NCBI RefSeq assembly: GCF_029961145.1
Contig: NZ_JASBRG010000001.1
Coordinates: forward strand, 62,001-126,000
DNA length: 64,000 bases
Direction of reading: 5' to 3'
From: Pinibacter soli
GTDB taxonomy: Bacteria; Bacteroidota; Bacteroidia; Chitinophagales; Chitinophagaceae
Shown one piece after another: positions 52,385-59,208 of the stretch. Both the position numbers and the translations under genes were made by a program. The stretch's first letter is position 1; every line of letters begins with the position of its first letter. The notes beneath the pieces are model-generated. The model was not told the DNA's origin. It saw only the letters and a program-made list of their open reading frames with translations, and did not search any database.

Positions 52385-52946
52385 TATTTTCTCCCAAAGC
52401 TATCGCAGCATTTTTTATCTGAATCATGTGTCTTTGCTCATGGGCAATTAAGAAGCGAAAAGTATCGCCAAGCTTAAGTTTAATGAGTTTTGTGAGCGTA
52501 ATTGCAATTCTCCATTTGCCCAGATCAATATTCTCAGCTTTGGATAATAGCAAAAGCAAATAGCGCTGTTGTTCCATAAACTCCTCCACCACTTCTTTTG
52601 CATTTAACTTCGCGGGAGGAATATGTTTGGCCGGTGTTTTCATTTTCGCAGGCTTCAACATCATTTTTGTAAAATAGTCGCCCAGCCAGCCCGGCACAAA
52701 TGAAGCAGTATTCTTATTGTTGAGCAAAGCAGCTTTATCAATCGTTTTTTCAATCGCCAGCAAATAATATCTGCCGTAGGTATTCATATGTTCTAACGCT
52801 TGAGCAATGCTCCATTTACCTGCTGCAGGCTGCATGAGTAACATATTTTCCGGTAAATGTGCATAGTTCTTCTGCACTGCTTCCAGAACGTCGATAACGT
52901 CTGTTTTCAATTGTTGTAATAGAGATTTAGAAGAGTAAGATGGCAT
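52347..52946 (-). CDS. DinB-family (DinB-like fold) protein
   Basis: This 199-residue four-helix-bundle protein is of the DinB/YfiT-like superfamily, unrelated to DNA polymerase IV. The conserved core is visible as AAGKWSIAQALEHMNTYGRY (metal His in helix 2) and FRFLIAHEQRHMIQIKNA (the HxxxH of the last helix). Such proteins bind a divalent metal and include thiol transferases. The start is the ATG at 52946 with a TAGCTTTG box upstream. The 3' end overlaps rimM on the opposite strand. Confidence 0.87.
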   Translation of the reverse strand: MPSYSSKSLLQQLKTDVIDVLEAVQKNYAHLPENMLLMQPAAGKWSIAQALEHMNTYGRYYLLAIEKTIDKAALLNNKNTASFVPGWLGDYFTKMMLKPAKMKTPAKHIPPAKLNAKEVVEEFMEQQRYLLLLLSKAENIDLGKWRIAITLTKLIKLKLGDTFRFLIAHEQRHMIQIKNAAIALGENITYTIPAIHPAI

Positions 52947-52962
52947 TGTTGTAAATTTTAAA

Positions 52963-52970
52963 CAAAGCTA
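52963..52970 (-). promoter_or_regulatory. -7 promoter box of the DinB-family gene
   Basis: On the minus strand TAGCTTTG (52970-52963) matches TAnnTTTG and lies 16 bases before the ATG at 52946. No -33 match was found at the usual spacing. Confidence 0.45.
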
Positions 52971-53039
52971 TAAAGCCGGTTTTTATAAAATCTTGGTCTG
53001 CGCCAAGATTATTGATATCAGAGACGGAAAGAGGGAGTT

Positions 53040-53081
53040 GGCACGCAGATGACACAGATTAGACTGATTTACGCTGATTTT
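53040..53081. repeat. GGCACGCAGATGAC repeat, second copy
   Basis: This 42-base segment differs at only a few positions from 40941-40983. The two copies share GGCACGCAGATGACxCAGATT and a following GATTTAxGCxGATTTT. It lies just before the stop codon side of the Crp-like gene. Confidence 0.65.
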
Positions 53082-53090
53082 CTGGAATTG

Positions 53091-53675
53091 TTATATTCGT
53101 ACGGTTGCCATGAGCTTGCTGAATGTTGTTGGGTCGAGGCCAAGGTAGGAAGCCAGGTATTTGTGTGGAACGATCTGTAAAATGTGTGGGCTGCGTTTTA
53201 GTAAGGTGCGGAATTTTTCTTCAGCAGAAAAACAGCTCAATTCTATTTGTCTTTCCAATATGCCGGACACAATGAACGACAACGATTTTCTTACATATCG
53301 CTCAATGCCCAAGCAAGTTTCCATTTGTTTTTCAATGTGTCCGTAAGGCGCTCGCAACAGGGTGCTTGTCGTCAGTGTTTCTAAAAAATATTTCGAAGGT
53401 TGTTGTAATAGAAAAGAATCGATGATGCCGGAAAATGAATACGGATATGAAAAAACAATGGTCACTTCTTTTTCTCCATTCGCGTAAAAGCCGCGCTGTA
53501 CACCATCTACTACGAAATACAAATACTTCTCCGTTTCGCCGGTAGCAGTCAAAATAGTTTTTCGTTTGTACGAAACCGTTTGCCAGCCTTCCAGAAAACT
53601 TTCCCATTCATTTTCGGCAAGAGGTTGCAAAGCGAAAATTGTTTTTTTCAAAGCCTGTGCATGTGCTTCTTCCAT
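53091..53675 (-). CDS. Crp/Fnr-family transcription regulator
   Basis: This 194-residue regulator has an N-terminal cyclic-nucleotide-binding-like beta barrel (about 20-125, with ETEKYLYFVVDGVQRGFYAN) and a C-terminal helix-turn-helix (PHKYLASYLGLDPTTFSKLM). Cys residues for an Fnr-type iron-sulfur cluster are not arranged as in Fnr, so it is of the general Bacteroidota Crp-like class. The start is the ATG at 53675. Targets are unknown; the DinB-family gene downstream is close on the same strand. Confidence 0.9.
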   Translation of the reverse strand: MEEAHAQALKKTIFALQPLAENEWESFLEGWQTVSYKRKTILTATGETEKYLYFVVDGVQRGFYANGEKEVTIVFSYPYSFSGIIDSFLLQQPSKYFLETLTTSTLLRAPYGHIEKQMETCLGIERYVRKSLSFIVSGILERQIELSCFSAEEKFRTLLKRSPHILQIVPHKYLASYLGLDPTTFSKLMATVRI

Positions 53676-53750
53676 AAACTTACGAGGGTTTGTTTAAGGG
53701 CAAAATGTTCTTTTCAGTGTCTTGTAAAAATCGCTTCAATACCACACTAC

Positions 53751-53784
53751 AGCGTTTTTACTTTTTATTTTTTACTTTTTAGTT
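53751..53784. repeat. Solitary TTTTTACTTTTTA word tract
   Basis: The words (gtttttactttttattttttactttttag) are the same as the right arm between nuoK and nuoL (1769-1803). No complementary arm is visible nearby. It abuts the stop codon of the 157-residue gene. Confidence 0.5.
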
Positions 53785-53788
53785 AAAC

Positions 53789-54262
53789 CTAATGGCCTGC
53801 TTTAATAAAATCAGCCAGTAGCTTCATACGGTAATACAAATTGCTCACCATTAGAGAAACGTTATTTTTTACCTGTGTCAAAGAGTTGTTGTTCATCCTT
53901 TTAAGGTTTTTCAACTCTTCTATTTTTTCATCAATTTTTTCGAGCAGTTTCTCCGCCGTCCAGCCGATATAGCGCTTGTTGCGTTCCTCATAAATATTCT
54001 GTGCTTCAATTTTTCCCTGATGCAGTTTCTTAAAATTGAAATTGGCGGTTATCGCCTGCTTAATGGCATCGTTAGACAGCATATCGATCAACACATCGTA
54101 TGCCACATTGTTCTTAAAGCCGTTTTTAAAAACGTTCAGGTTATTCTGCAATTCACGAATCACCTGCCTTTTATGAACGTCGTTTGTGTCGGATTTTTTC
54201 TGTAAAAAGGTTATTAAACTTTGAAGCGGACCTAATCCCGCTTTTAGCCATTCTAATTGCAT
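53789..54262 (-). CDS. Helical protein of unknown function
   Basis: This 157-residue protein starts at the ATG at 54262 (MQLEWLKAGLGPLQSLITFL). It appears almost wholly alpha-helical, with a charged central NIYEERNKRYIGWTAEKLLE segment and a coiled-coil-like stretch (KIDEKIEELKNLKRMNNNSL). No membrane segment or signal is seen. I do not recognise the family. An 18-base perfect palindrome lies about 90 bases upstream. Confidence 0.75.
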   Translation of the reverse strand: MQLEWLKAGLGPLQSLITFLQKKSDTNDVHKRQVIRELQNNLNVFKNGFKNNVAYDVLIDMLSNDAIKQAITANFNFKKLHQGKIEAQNIYEERNKRYIGWTAEKLLEKIDEKIEELKNLKRMNNNSLTQVKNNVSLMVSNLYYRMKLLADFIKAGH

Positions 54263-54351
54263 CTATAAAAATATGAATTTTAGCCATATGTGAAAGACCA
54301 ATTTCAGAACAATTTTATCTCTCATTAACACTCAAATACAAGCAGTTAAAT

Positions 54352-54369
54352 AAACTAATATATTAGTTT
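54352..54369. promoter_or_regulatory. Perfect 18-bp palindrome, possible operator
   Basis: AAACTAATATATTAGTTT is a perfect palindrome in the gap between the divergent 157-residue gene and DNA polymerase IV. It is not built of the usual repeat words. It could be a dimeric regulator site; no regulator can be named. Confidence 0.35.
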
Positions 54370-54429
54370 TTGATAAAAATTGTAGCAAAAAACTAAAAAA
54401 TCCTAAGCCCGAAAATTGTGTAACTTAGG

Positions 54430-54532
54430 GGCGAATAATTGAATTATAGAATCATTGAATAATTGAGTATTTCGGCGATTCATTCGGTTCGTTTAATCAA
54501 TTATTCAATAATTCAGTCATTCAATCATTCGC
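54430..54532. repeat. GAATAATTGAA-word inverted repeat before DNA polymerase IV
   Basis: The left arm (54430-54472) and right arm (54494-54532) are imperfect complements of ATTGAATAATTGA words. Both ends carry the boundary GGCGAAT/ATTCGCC. The right arm touches the TTG start of the polymerase gene. It lies between divergent genes. Confidence 0.75.
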
Positions 54533-54533
54533 C

Positions 54534-55742
54534 TTGTCTCAGCGTTACATAGCACATTTCGATTTGGATTCATTTTTCGTAAGCGTAGAGGTTATAAACA
54601 ATCCATCGCTTAAGGGAAAACCTGTGCTGGTGGGCGGGCACAGCGAAAGAGGTGTTGTGGCCGCTTGCAGCTACGAGGCACGGAAGTTTGGCATCCATAG
54701 TGCCATGCCAATGAAAAAGGCGATGCAGCTTTGCCCGCATGCCATTATTACCAATAGCTCCCGCGGCGAATACAGTCGCTATTCACGATGGGTAACCAAT
54801 ATTATAGCAGAAGAAGCACCTGTGTTTGAGAAGGCTTCGATTGATGAATTTTATCTCGATCTCATGGGAATGGATAAGTATTTTGTTCCTTTCGAATGGA
54901 CGCAAAAGCTTCGCCAACGCATCATAGATGAAACACATTTGCCTATTTCTTTTGCACTGGCAAGCAATAAATTAATTGCAAAAATTGCTACAGACGTGGC
55001 GAAGCCAAATGGTTTTATTTGGGTAAGGCCGGGTGAAGAGCTTGCATTCCTTGATCCGCTACGTGTAAACAAAATTCCGGGCGTTGGGGAAGAGACTTAT
55101 AAAAAACTTGTTACCTACAATATAGAAACGATCAAAGACATACGCCTTCGTAAAAGAGAGGAGATGGAAATGATTCTTGGGAAATACGGTGGCGATCTTT
55201 GGGAAAGGGCCAATGGTATTCATACCCGGATCGTGCAACCTTACCATGAAGCGAAATCCATTTCCACCGAAAATACCTTTGAAGAGAATAAAACCGATGT
55301 GGATTTCCTGCTGGTGGAATTGGTGCGAATGGCCGAAAAGGTGGCTTATGAATTAAGGCAAGATGATAAAACAGCGGGATGCATTGCAGTGAAAATAAGA
55401 TACGCCGATTTTGAAACAACGACTAAACAAGCCACTATCCCCTACACTTTTTATGACGACGAATTGATACGTTCGGCCAAAGAATTGTTTCATAAATCTT
55501 ATCGTAAAGGACAATCTGTAAGGCTTATTGGCGTTCGGCTCAGCGAACTTACAGATGAGGCAATGCAAACAAGTCTTTTTACAGATGTACAAAAGAAATC
55601 CGGGCTTTACAAGGCCATTGATGACGTAAAAAACAAGTTCGGCTCTGACTTGCTCACAAAGGCTGCTGTAAAACAAAATGAGCAGTTTAAAAGTGAGCAC
55701 GCTGCCTTTAACAGGACGGGAAGAAAGAATTTGAAAAAGTAA
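54534..55742 (+). CDS. dinB: DNA polymerase IV (Y family)
   Basis: This 402-residue error-prone translesion polymerase has palm-domain catalytic residues Asp10 and Asp12 (HFDLDSFFVSVE) and Asp104-Glu105 (SIDEFYLDL). The HhH motif is visible in VNKIPGVGEETYKKL, and the little finger domain spans about residues 235-350. No ATG occurs near the conserved N-terminus, so the TTG at 54534 (read as MSQRYIAHFD) is the likely start. It lies directly against the right arm of a word repeat. It is convergent with the WG-repeat gene. Confidence 0.94.
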   Translation: MSQRYIAHFDLDSFFVSVEVINNPSLKGKPVLVGGHSERGVVAACSYEARKFGIHSAMPMKKAMQLCPHAIITNSSRGEYSRYSRWVTNIIAEEAPVFEKASIDEFYLDLMGMDKYFVPFEWTQKLRQRIIDETHLPISFALASNKLIAKIATDVAKPNGFIWVRPGEELAFLDPLRVNKIPGVGEETYKKLVTYNIETIKDIRLRKREEMEMILGKYGGDLWERANGIHTRIVQPYHEAKSISTENTFEENKTDVDFLLVELVRMAEKVAYELRQDDKTAGCIAVKIRYADFETTTKQATIPYTFYDDELIRSAKELFHKSYRKGQSVRLIGVRLSELTDEAMQTSLFTDVQKKSGLYKAIDDVKNKFGSDLLTKAAVKQNEQFKSEHAAFNRTGRKNLKK

Positions 55743-55766
55743 GTATTTGGTAAGATTCAAACTGCG

Positions 55767-56888
55767 TTAGTCTTCCCAATATTGATTCCCCTTGCGATCT
55801 ATATAGCCAAAGGTGTCATCGTTAATTTTCACAAGCGCCAGACCTCTATTAAAACTAAAAACATCAGAATACTTATAAGGTATAATCAATTTGTTAGTTA
55901 AATCAATATATCCAAACTTATCTTTGACTGCAGCATCCAGAAGCCCTTCGGACAGTCCTTGTATTTTATGGTATGTAAAAGGAATTATCGTTTTTCCTGC
56001 AGTGTCAATAATTCCCGATTTGGTTTGATCGTTTACAAAAATAGCCATTCCATTATACAGCGGACTAACTTTAACCGGCCCCTCTCTAAAAATCACTTCT
56101 CCTCTTCTATTAATACACATTGCGCTGTCTCCAATTTTTACTGTAGCAAACCCACCGCAAAAACTATCGGCAAGATCGTAGTGATTTTTTCCAACAGGGT
56201 GTCCCTTAGAGTTAATATAATACCATTTGTTATCTAGCCTGACATTGGCAATGCCTTCCGAAAAGCTTCCGGCCTGATCATATATGAAGGGAATAACGAC
56301 ATGTCCGCTGTGATCTATGTAACCGTATTTACTTCCAACTTTTACTTTTGCCAGCCCTTCTGAAAACGACTCGGCGGAATCATATTTACATTCAATCACT
56401 ATTTTCCCTAAGCTATCCAGAAAGCCGTATTTATGATATGCGCTTACACAAAACATACCTTCCGAGACAGTATTAATCAACCAATAGGCACGATTCGTGA
56501 TTGTTCTACCATGCCTGTCAATTAATGCAAATAATTCTCCAAACTGAACGACTGCTATGCCCTTCTCAAAAGGTGACACATAATCGTACTGCGGTGAAGC
56601 AATCAATTTATTTTGTAAACTAATGATACTCCATTGCCCTTGGAGAAGAACGGCAGCCCTATCTTCCTGAAAATGAAAAGGCTTATCATAGAGACATTTG
56701 ACAACTTCCATTCCGGTACTATCCACCATACCCCATTTATCATAGCTGCAAACCAGTGCATGTCCGTTTTCGAAAGCATAGGCAAATTGGTATTTGCAAG
56801 CAACTACAATTTTTTTATCCGGTGTGCAGAAGCCCCACTTATCGCCTTTACGGTATGGGATAAGCGAAGGCACACTTTGGCAAAACAA
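55767..56888 (-). CDS. WG-repeat protein, signal peptide interrupted by a stop
   Basis: The main frame encodes about 373 residues of tandem WG-type repeats, each around 45 residues with motifs such as KWGFCTPDKKIV, KYGYIDHSGHVVIPFIYDQ and FGYIDLTNKLIIPYKY. Such proteins are beta-rich and mostly uncharacterised. The frame as it stands can begin only at a TTG (56888) or later. In the same frame just upstream is an ideal signal-peptide start (ATG at 56936) that is ended by an in-frame TAG at 56898-56900. The gene is therefore either a recent pseudogene, a reinitiating gene, or affected by a sequencing error. It has no visible operon partner. Confidence 0.7.
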   Translation of the reverse strand: MFCQSVPSLIPYRKGDKWGFCTPDKKIVVACKYQFAYAFENGHALVCSYDKWGMVDSTGMEVVKCLYDKPFHFQEDRAAVLLQGQWSIISLQNKLIASPQYDYVSPFEKGIAVVQFGELFALIDRHGRTITNRAYWLINTVSEGMFCVSAYHKYGFLDSLGKIVIECKYDSAESFSEGLAKVKVGSKYGYIDHSGHVVIPFIYDQAGSFSEGIANVRLDNKWYYINSKGHPVGKNHYDLADSFCGGFATVKIGDSAMCINRRGEVIFREGPVKVSPLYNGMAIFVNDQTKSGIIDTAGKTIIPFTYHKIQGLSEGLLDAAVKDKFGYIDLTNKLIIPYKYSDVFSFNRGLALVKINDDTFGYIDRKGNQYWED

Positions 56889-56897
56889 TGCTACAGT

Positions 56898-56936
56898 CTA
56901 CATAAGCAACACTGCGATTAAAAACGCCTTTTTCAT
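56898..56936 (-). pseudogene. Signal-peptide stub of the WG-repeat gene, in-frame TAG
   Basis: Reading from the ATG at 56936 gives MKKAFLIAVLLM, then TAG, then TVALFCQSVPSLIPYRK in the same frame, which runs into the WG-repeat protein. The pieces on both sides of the TAG together form a normal signal peptide. One base change (for example from CAG, AAG or TGG) would restore a full gene of about 390 codons. Confidence 0.7.
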
Positions 56937-57028
56937 AAGAAGACTTTTTCTACAATGATTAATTTAATAAACTAGGTAAGTATTAATCATATATAAGTCG
57001 CCTGCGGCATTTTGAATAATACAATAAT

Positions 57029-57065
57029 ACAGAACTACCGCATTAATGTAATGCAGCAGTTCTGT
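57029..57065 (-). terminator. Terminator hairpin after the second small membrane gene
   Basis: The arms 57029-57045 and 57049-57065 pair over 17 bases in the minus-strand RNA, with two G-U pairs. In the plus-strand RNA the same positions would be A-C mismatches, so the structure is selected for minus-strand transcripts. It shares AGAACT and GCATTA with the terminator at 58491-58527, which follows the paralogous gene at the same distance. Confidence 0.75.
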
Positions 57066-57077
57066 AATTAGGGAATA

Positions 57078-57755
57078 TCAATAACCATTTATTGAAGTTC
57101 TAGTTCTATAAAAATAAACATTCGAGTCAACCTTATAACGCTCTCGGCTTGGTAACTTATAGCCATTTTGCAAAAAACTAAACCCATAGAAATAAGAAAA
57201 CCCAACGGGAAAGTGTTTGTAGGTTATGCCAATGACGTATGGCTCGTTGGGATATTTTACATCTGTAATTCCATGTGGAGACTTGGAAAGCTCTTTGCAC
57301 CCGATACTAAGTAATGAATTAACTAAAATATCCAATTCCCTTTCTGATATTTCACCTCTTCTCAATAGTTCCTTTTTACATACAGAATCAAAAGATGATT
57401 CGGGATAATAATTAAACATTTTGTAAGGTTCTGTAGAATCTGGTGATAACCCAATATTCACATCATTATCACCTCCAATCCAAATGTTATAAGCAACCTT
57501 TGCAGAAGTTTGTTGATATAGCAACACTATTTTTTCAAGCTCATCTTTATGCTTTTTATAGAAGCGCTTAGCATTCAGATAAGAATCGCCATTTAAATAA
57601 AAAATAAACCCAATTAAAAATCCCACAGCTAGAGCAAGTAGCTTACGACGCTTATAATTTCTCAAGGCAAAATATAAAATTGCCATTATGATTATAGATA
57701 CCAACAACGTGGGGAATAAATGTAAAATATCGAATAAAATTTGGGGGTAAGGCAT
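57078..57755 (-). CDS. Small membrane protein, paralogue 2 (possible immunity protein)
   Basis: This 225-residue protein has two N-terminal helices (about 10-30 and 40-56) and a soluble C-terminal part. It shares the layout and many motifs with the protein at 58539-59204: YLNGDxxLNAKRxYKxHxxELE, TSxKVxYNxW, GxTYKH and a common end, SINGY or PINGY. It starts six bases after the stop of an orphan peptidase-tip fragment, exactly as its paralogue follows the intact peptidase-like gene. The family is unknown to me. A role as a membrane immunity protein is inferred from this linkage only. Confidence 0.8.
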   Translation of the reverse strand: MPYPQILFDILHLFPTLLVSIIIMAILYFALRNYKRRKLLALAVGFLIGFIFYLNGDSYLNAKRFYKKHKDELEKIVLLYQQTSAKVAYNIWIGGDNDVNIGLSPDSTEPYKMFNYYPESSFDSVCKKELLRRGEISERELDILVNSLLSIGCKELSKSPHGITDVKYPNEPYVIGITYKHFPVGFSYFYGFSFLQNGYKLPSRERYKVDSNVYFYRTRTSINGY

Positions 57756-57761
57756 AATTAA

Positions 57762-58004
57762 TTATTTTGAAATTTTCAAAGTTATAACTCCAAACAATAA
57801 CTTGGATATTTGGTCCCAAGTATACTTCTTTTCGGTCTTCATACCATAGTCCCAATACGTTAAGCTATAAACGCTCGGGTTAGATGAAACCTTATGAATA
57901 TCTATCAGCTTTACGAAATGAGTTGCAGGGCCACTGATCACGGGATTTGTCTGCCTCAGCGTAGGGCCGTTTACAAAAAAAATGACGGTGCCTTTTGTCT
58001 TTGT
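57762..58004 (-). pseudogene. Orphan C-terminal fragment of the secreted peptidase-like protein
   Basis: An 80-codon open stretch without a start codon encodes KGTVIFFVNGPTLRQTNP, then THFVKLIDIHKV, LTYWDYGMKTEKK and a final FGVITLKISK stop. It aligns with residues about 609-686 of the intact protein at 59209-61269 (KGTVTLFVNGPKLRNE, THFVKLVDIHKL, LTYWDYGRE, YAVITLKVKK) at roughly half identity. It retains the candidate His and Asp but lacks the region with the candidate Cys. A TGA blocks the frame upstream. It is either debris of a duplication or a reserve toxin-tip module. Confidence 0.85.
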
Positions 58005-58218
58005 TCATTCAATCAAGCTCAGACTTATTTACGTAAAAAGTCAAGTCTTTATTGATAATTCCTTCCACCTAAGTATTTATTCAGTATATACATAATTGCA
58101 GACTATAATATAGTAGAACCGGTATAAGAAATGTCAAAACGATTGATGTTATTAGAATTTTATAAATCATTGGAATTCTAATGCTGGAGAATTGTCTTTT
58201 GCGAAATATATTAATACT

Positions 58219-58473
58219 TCAATTTAAACTAATTACAAATGAAGCGGCGAATATCACAACTAAGACTGTATTTTGCTGTACAGTTGCTTCTGTCTGCATA
58301 GCTTCAACAGTAAACCTTAAAAGACAAAGCATTAATCCTAAAAAAAAAGCAATTATTGCAAGCTTGAATCCAATGGGCAACTTTGATTTCCAAATTTTGC
58401 TTGCGAGCCCTAATAAGTTTATTGCTAAAAAGCAAAGGCCAATGAATATCATGGTATATACAAATAAAATCAT
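58219..58473 (-). CDS. Small three-helix membrane protein
   Basis: This 84-residue protein starts at the ATG at 58473 (MILFVYTMIFIGLCFLAINL). A TTG further upstream lies inside the terminator stem and is rejected. Three hydrophobic helices are visible, the last being TVLVVIFAASFVISLN at the C-terminus. It lies between the two duplicated modules and has no copy in the other one. No family is recognised; a role in the module is speculative. Confidence 0.6.
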   Translation of the reverse strand: MILFVYTMIFIGLCFLAINLLGLASKIWKSKLPIGFKLAIIAFFLGLMLCLLRFTVEAMQTEATVQQNTVLVVIFAASFVISLN

Positions 58474-58484
58474 ATTCACTTTTT

Positions 58485-58527
58485 TAAAAATTAGAACTAC
58501 TGCATTAAACAAATGCAGTAGTTCTAA
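58485..58527 (-). terminator. Perfect 16-bp terminator after the first small membrane gene
   Basis: TTAGAACTACTGCATT (58491-58506), a five-base loop and its exact complement (58512-58527) start 11 bases beyond the stop of the 221-residue gene. On the minus strand a run of T and A follows (58481-58490). The sequence is related to the hairpin at 57029-57065. Confidence 0.82.
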
Positions 58528-58538
58528 CTTAGTTATTA

Positions 58539-59204
58539 TTAATAGCCATTTATCGGGGAATAACGCCCCTTATAGAAATATACATTTTCACCAACCCATT
58601 GTTGCTCTGACCTTTCAATTTGGTATCCGTTTTGCACAAAGCCTAAACCATAATAATAGCAGAAAAGAAATGGGGTATGCTTATAAGTGACGCCTACAAC
58701 CTGGGGATCGTCGGACGATTTTGCCCCTCGTGAGTTGTATAACTCAATATAGCCTGTTTCTAACATTAATGCGACCAAACTATCCATTTCATTTTTGTTT
58801 ACCCCTGCTTTAATAAAAGCATTTTGGCATACAATATCCTCTTGTTCTTTTGAACCATATTTAAAAAATTGATAAGGACACTCCGTATTACCAATCGGCT
58901 CTATATTAAACTTGTTATTTGGGCCTAGCCATAAGTTGTAATTGACCTTTGATGAAGTGCGTTTATATAAGCTAACAACTTGTTCCAGCTCTTTTTGATG
59001 CCCTTTGTAGTAACGCTTCGCATTCAAGAAAGCGTCACCATTTAGGTAAAGCAAAACGCCTGCTATCAAACCGATGCACCAGGCTTTAATTTTACCTTTC
59101 TCCTTTTTTCTAAAAACAAAACGCAACACAATTACTATTATAATAGACAATAATAGTGTAGGCAAAAAATGCATAAAATCACACAAAAATTTTGGAGTTG
59201 ACAT
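58539..59204 (-). CDS. Small membrane protein, paralogue 1 (possible immunity protein)
   Basis: This 221-residue protein begins four bases after the stop of the peptidase-like gene. It has two helices (LPTLLLSIIIVIVLRFVF, then GLIAGVLLYLNGDAFL) and a globular remainder with VVGVTYKHTPFLFCYYYGLG and the end NVYFYKGRYSPINGY. By eye about two fifths of residues match the paralogue at 57078. With an even number of helices both termini should face the same side. The tight coupling to a secreted peptidase-like protein and the duplicated pairing suggest an immunity or chaperone role; this is inference. Confidence 0.82.
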   Translation of the reverse strand: MSTPKFLCDFMHFLPTLLLSIIIVIVLRFVFRKKEKGKIKAWCIGLIAGVLLYLNGDAFLNAKRYYKGHQKELEQVVSLYKRTSSKVNYNLWLGPNNKFNIEPIGNTECPYQFFKYGSKEQEDIVCQNAFIKAGVNKNEMDSLVALMLETGYIELYNSRGAKSSDDPQVVGVTYKHTPFLFCYYYGLGFVQNGYQIERSEQQWVGENVYFYKGRYSPINGY

Positions 59205-59208
59205 AGTT

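Noticed and set aside
58181-58690. Plus-strand frame of 169 codons across the duplicated module
   Set aside because: It covers the small three-helix gene, the perfect terminator stem and the 3' end of the 221-residue gene on the opposite strand, all of which are better supported.
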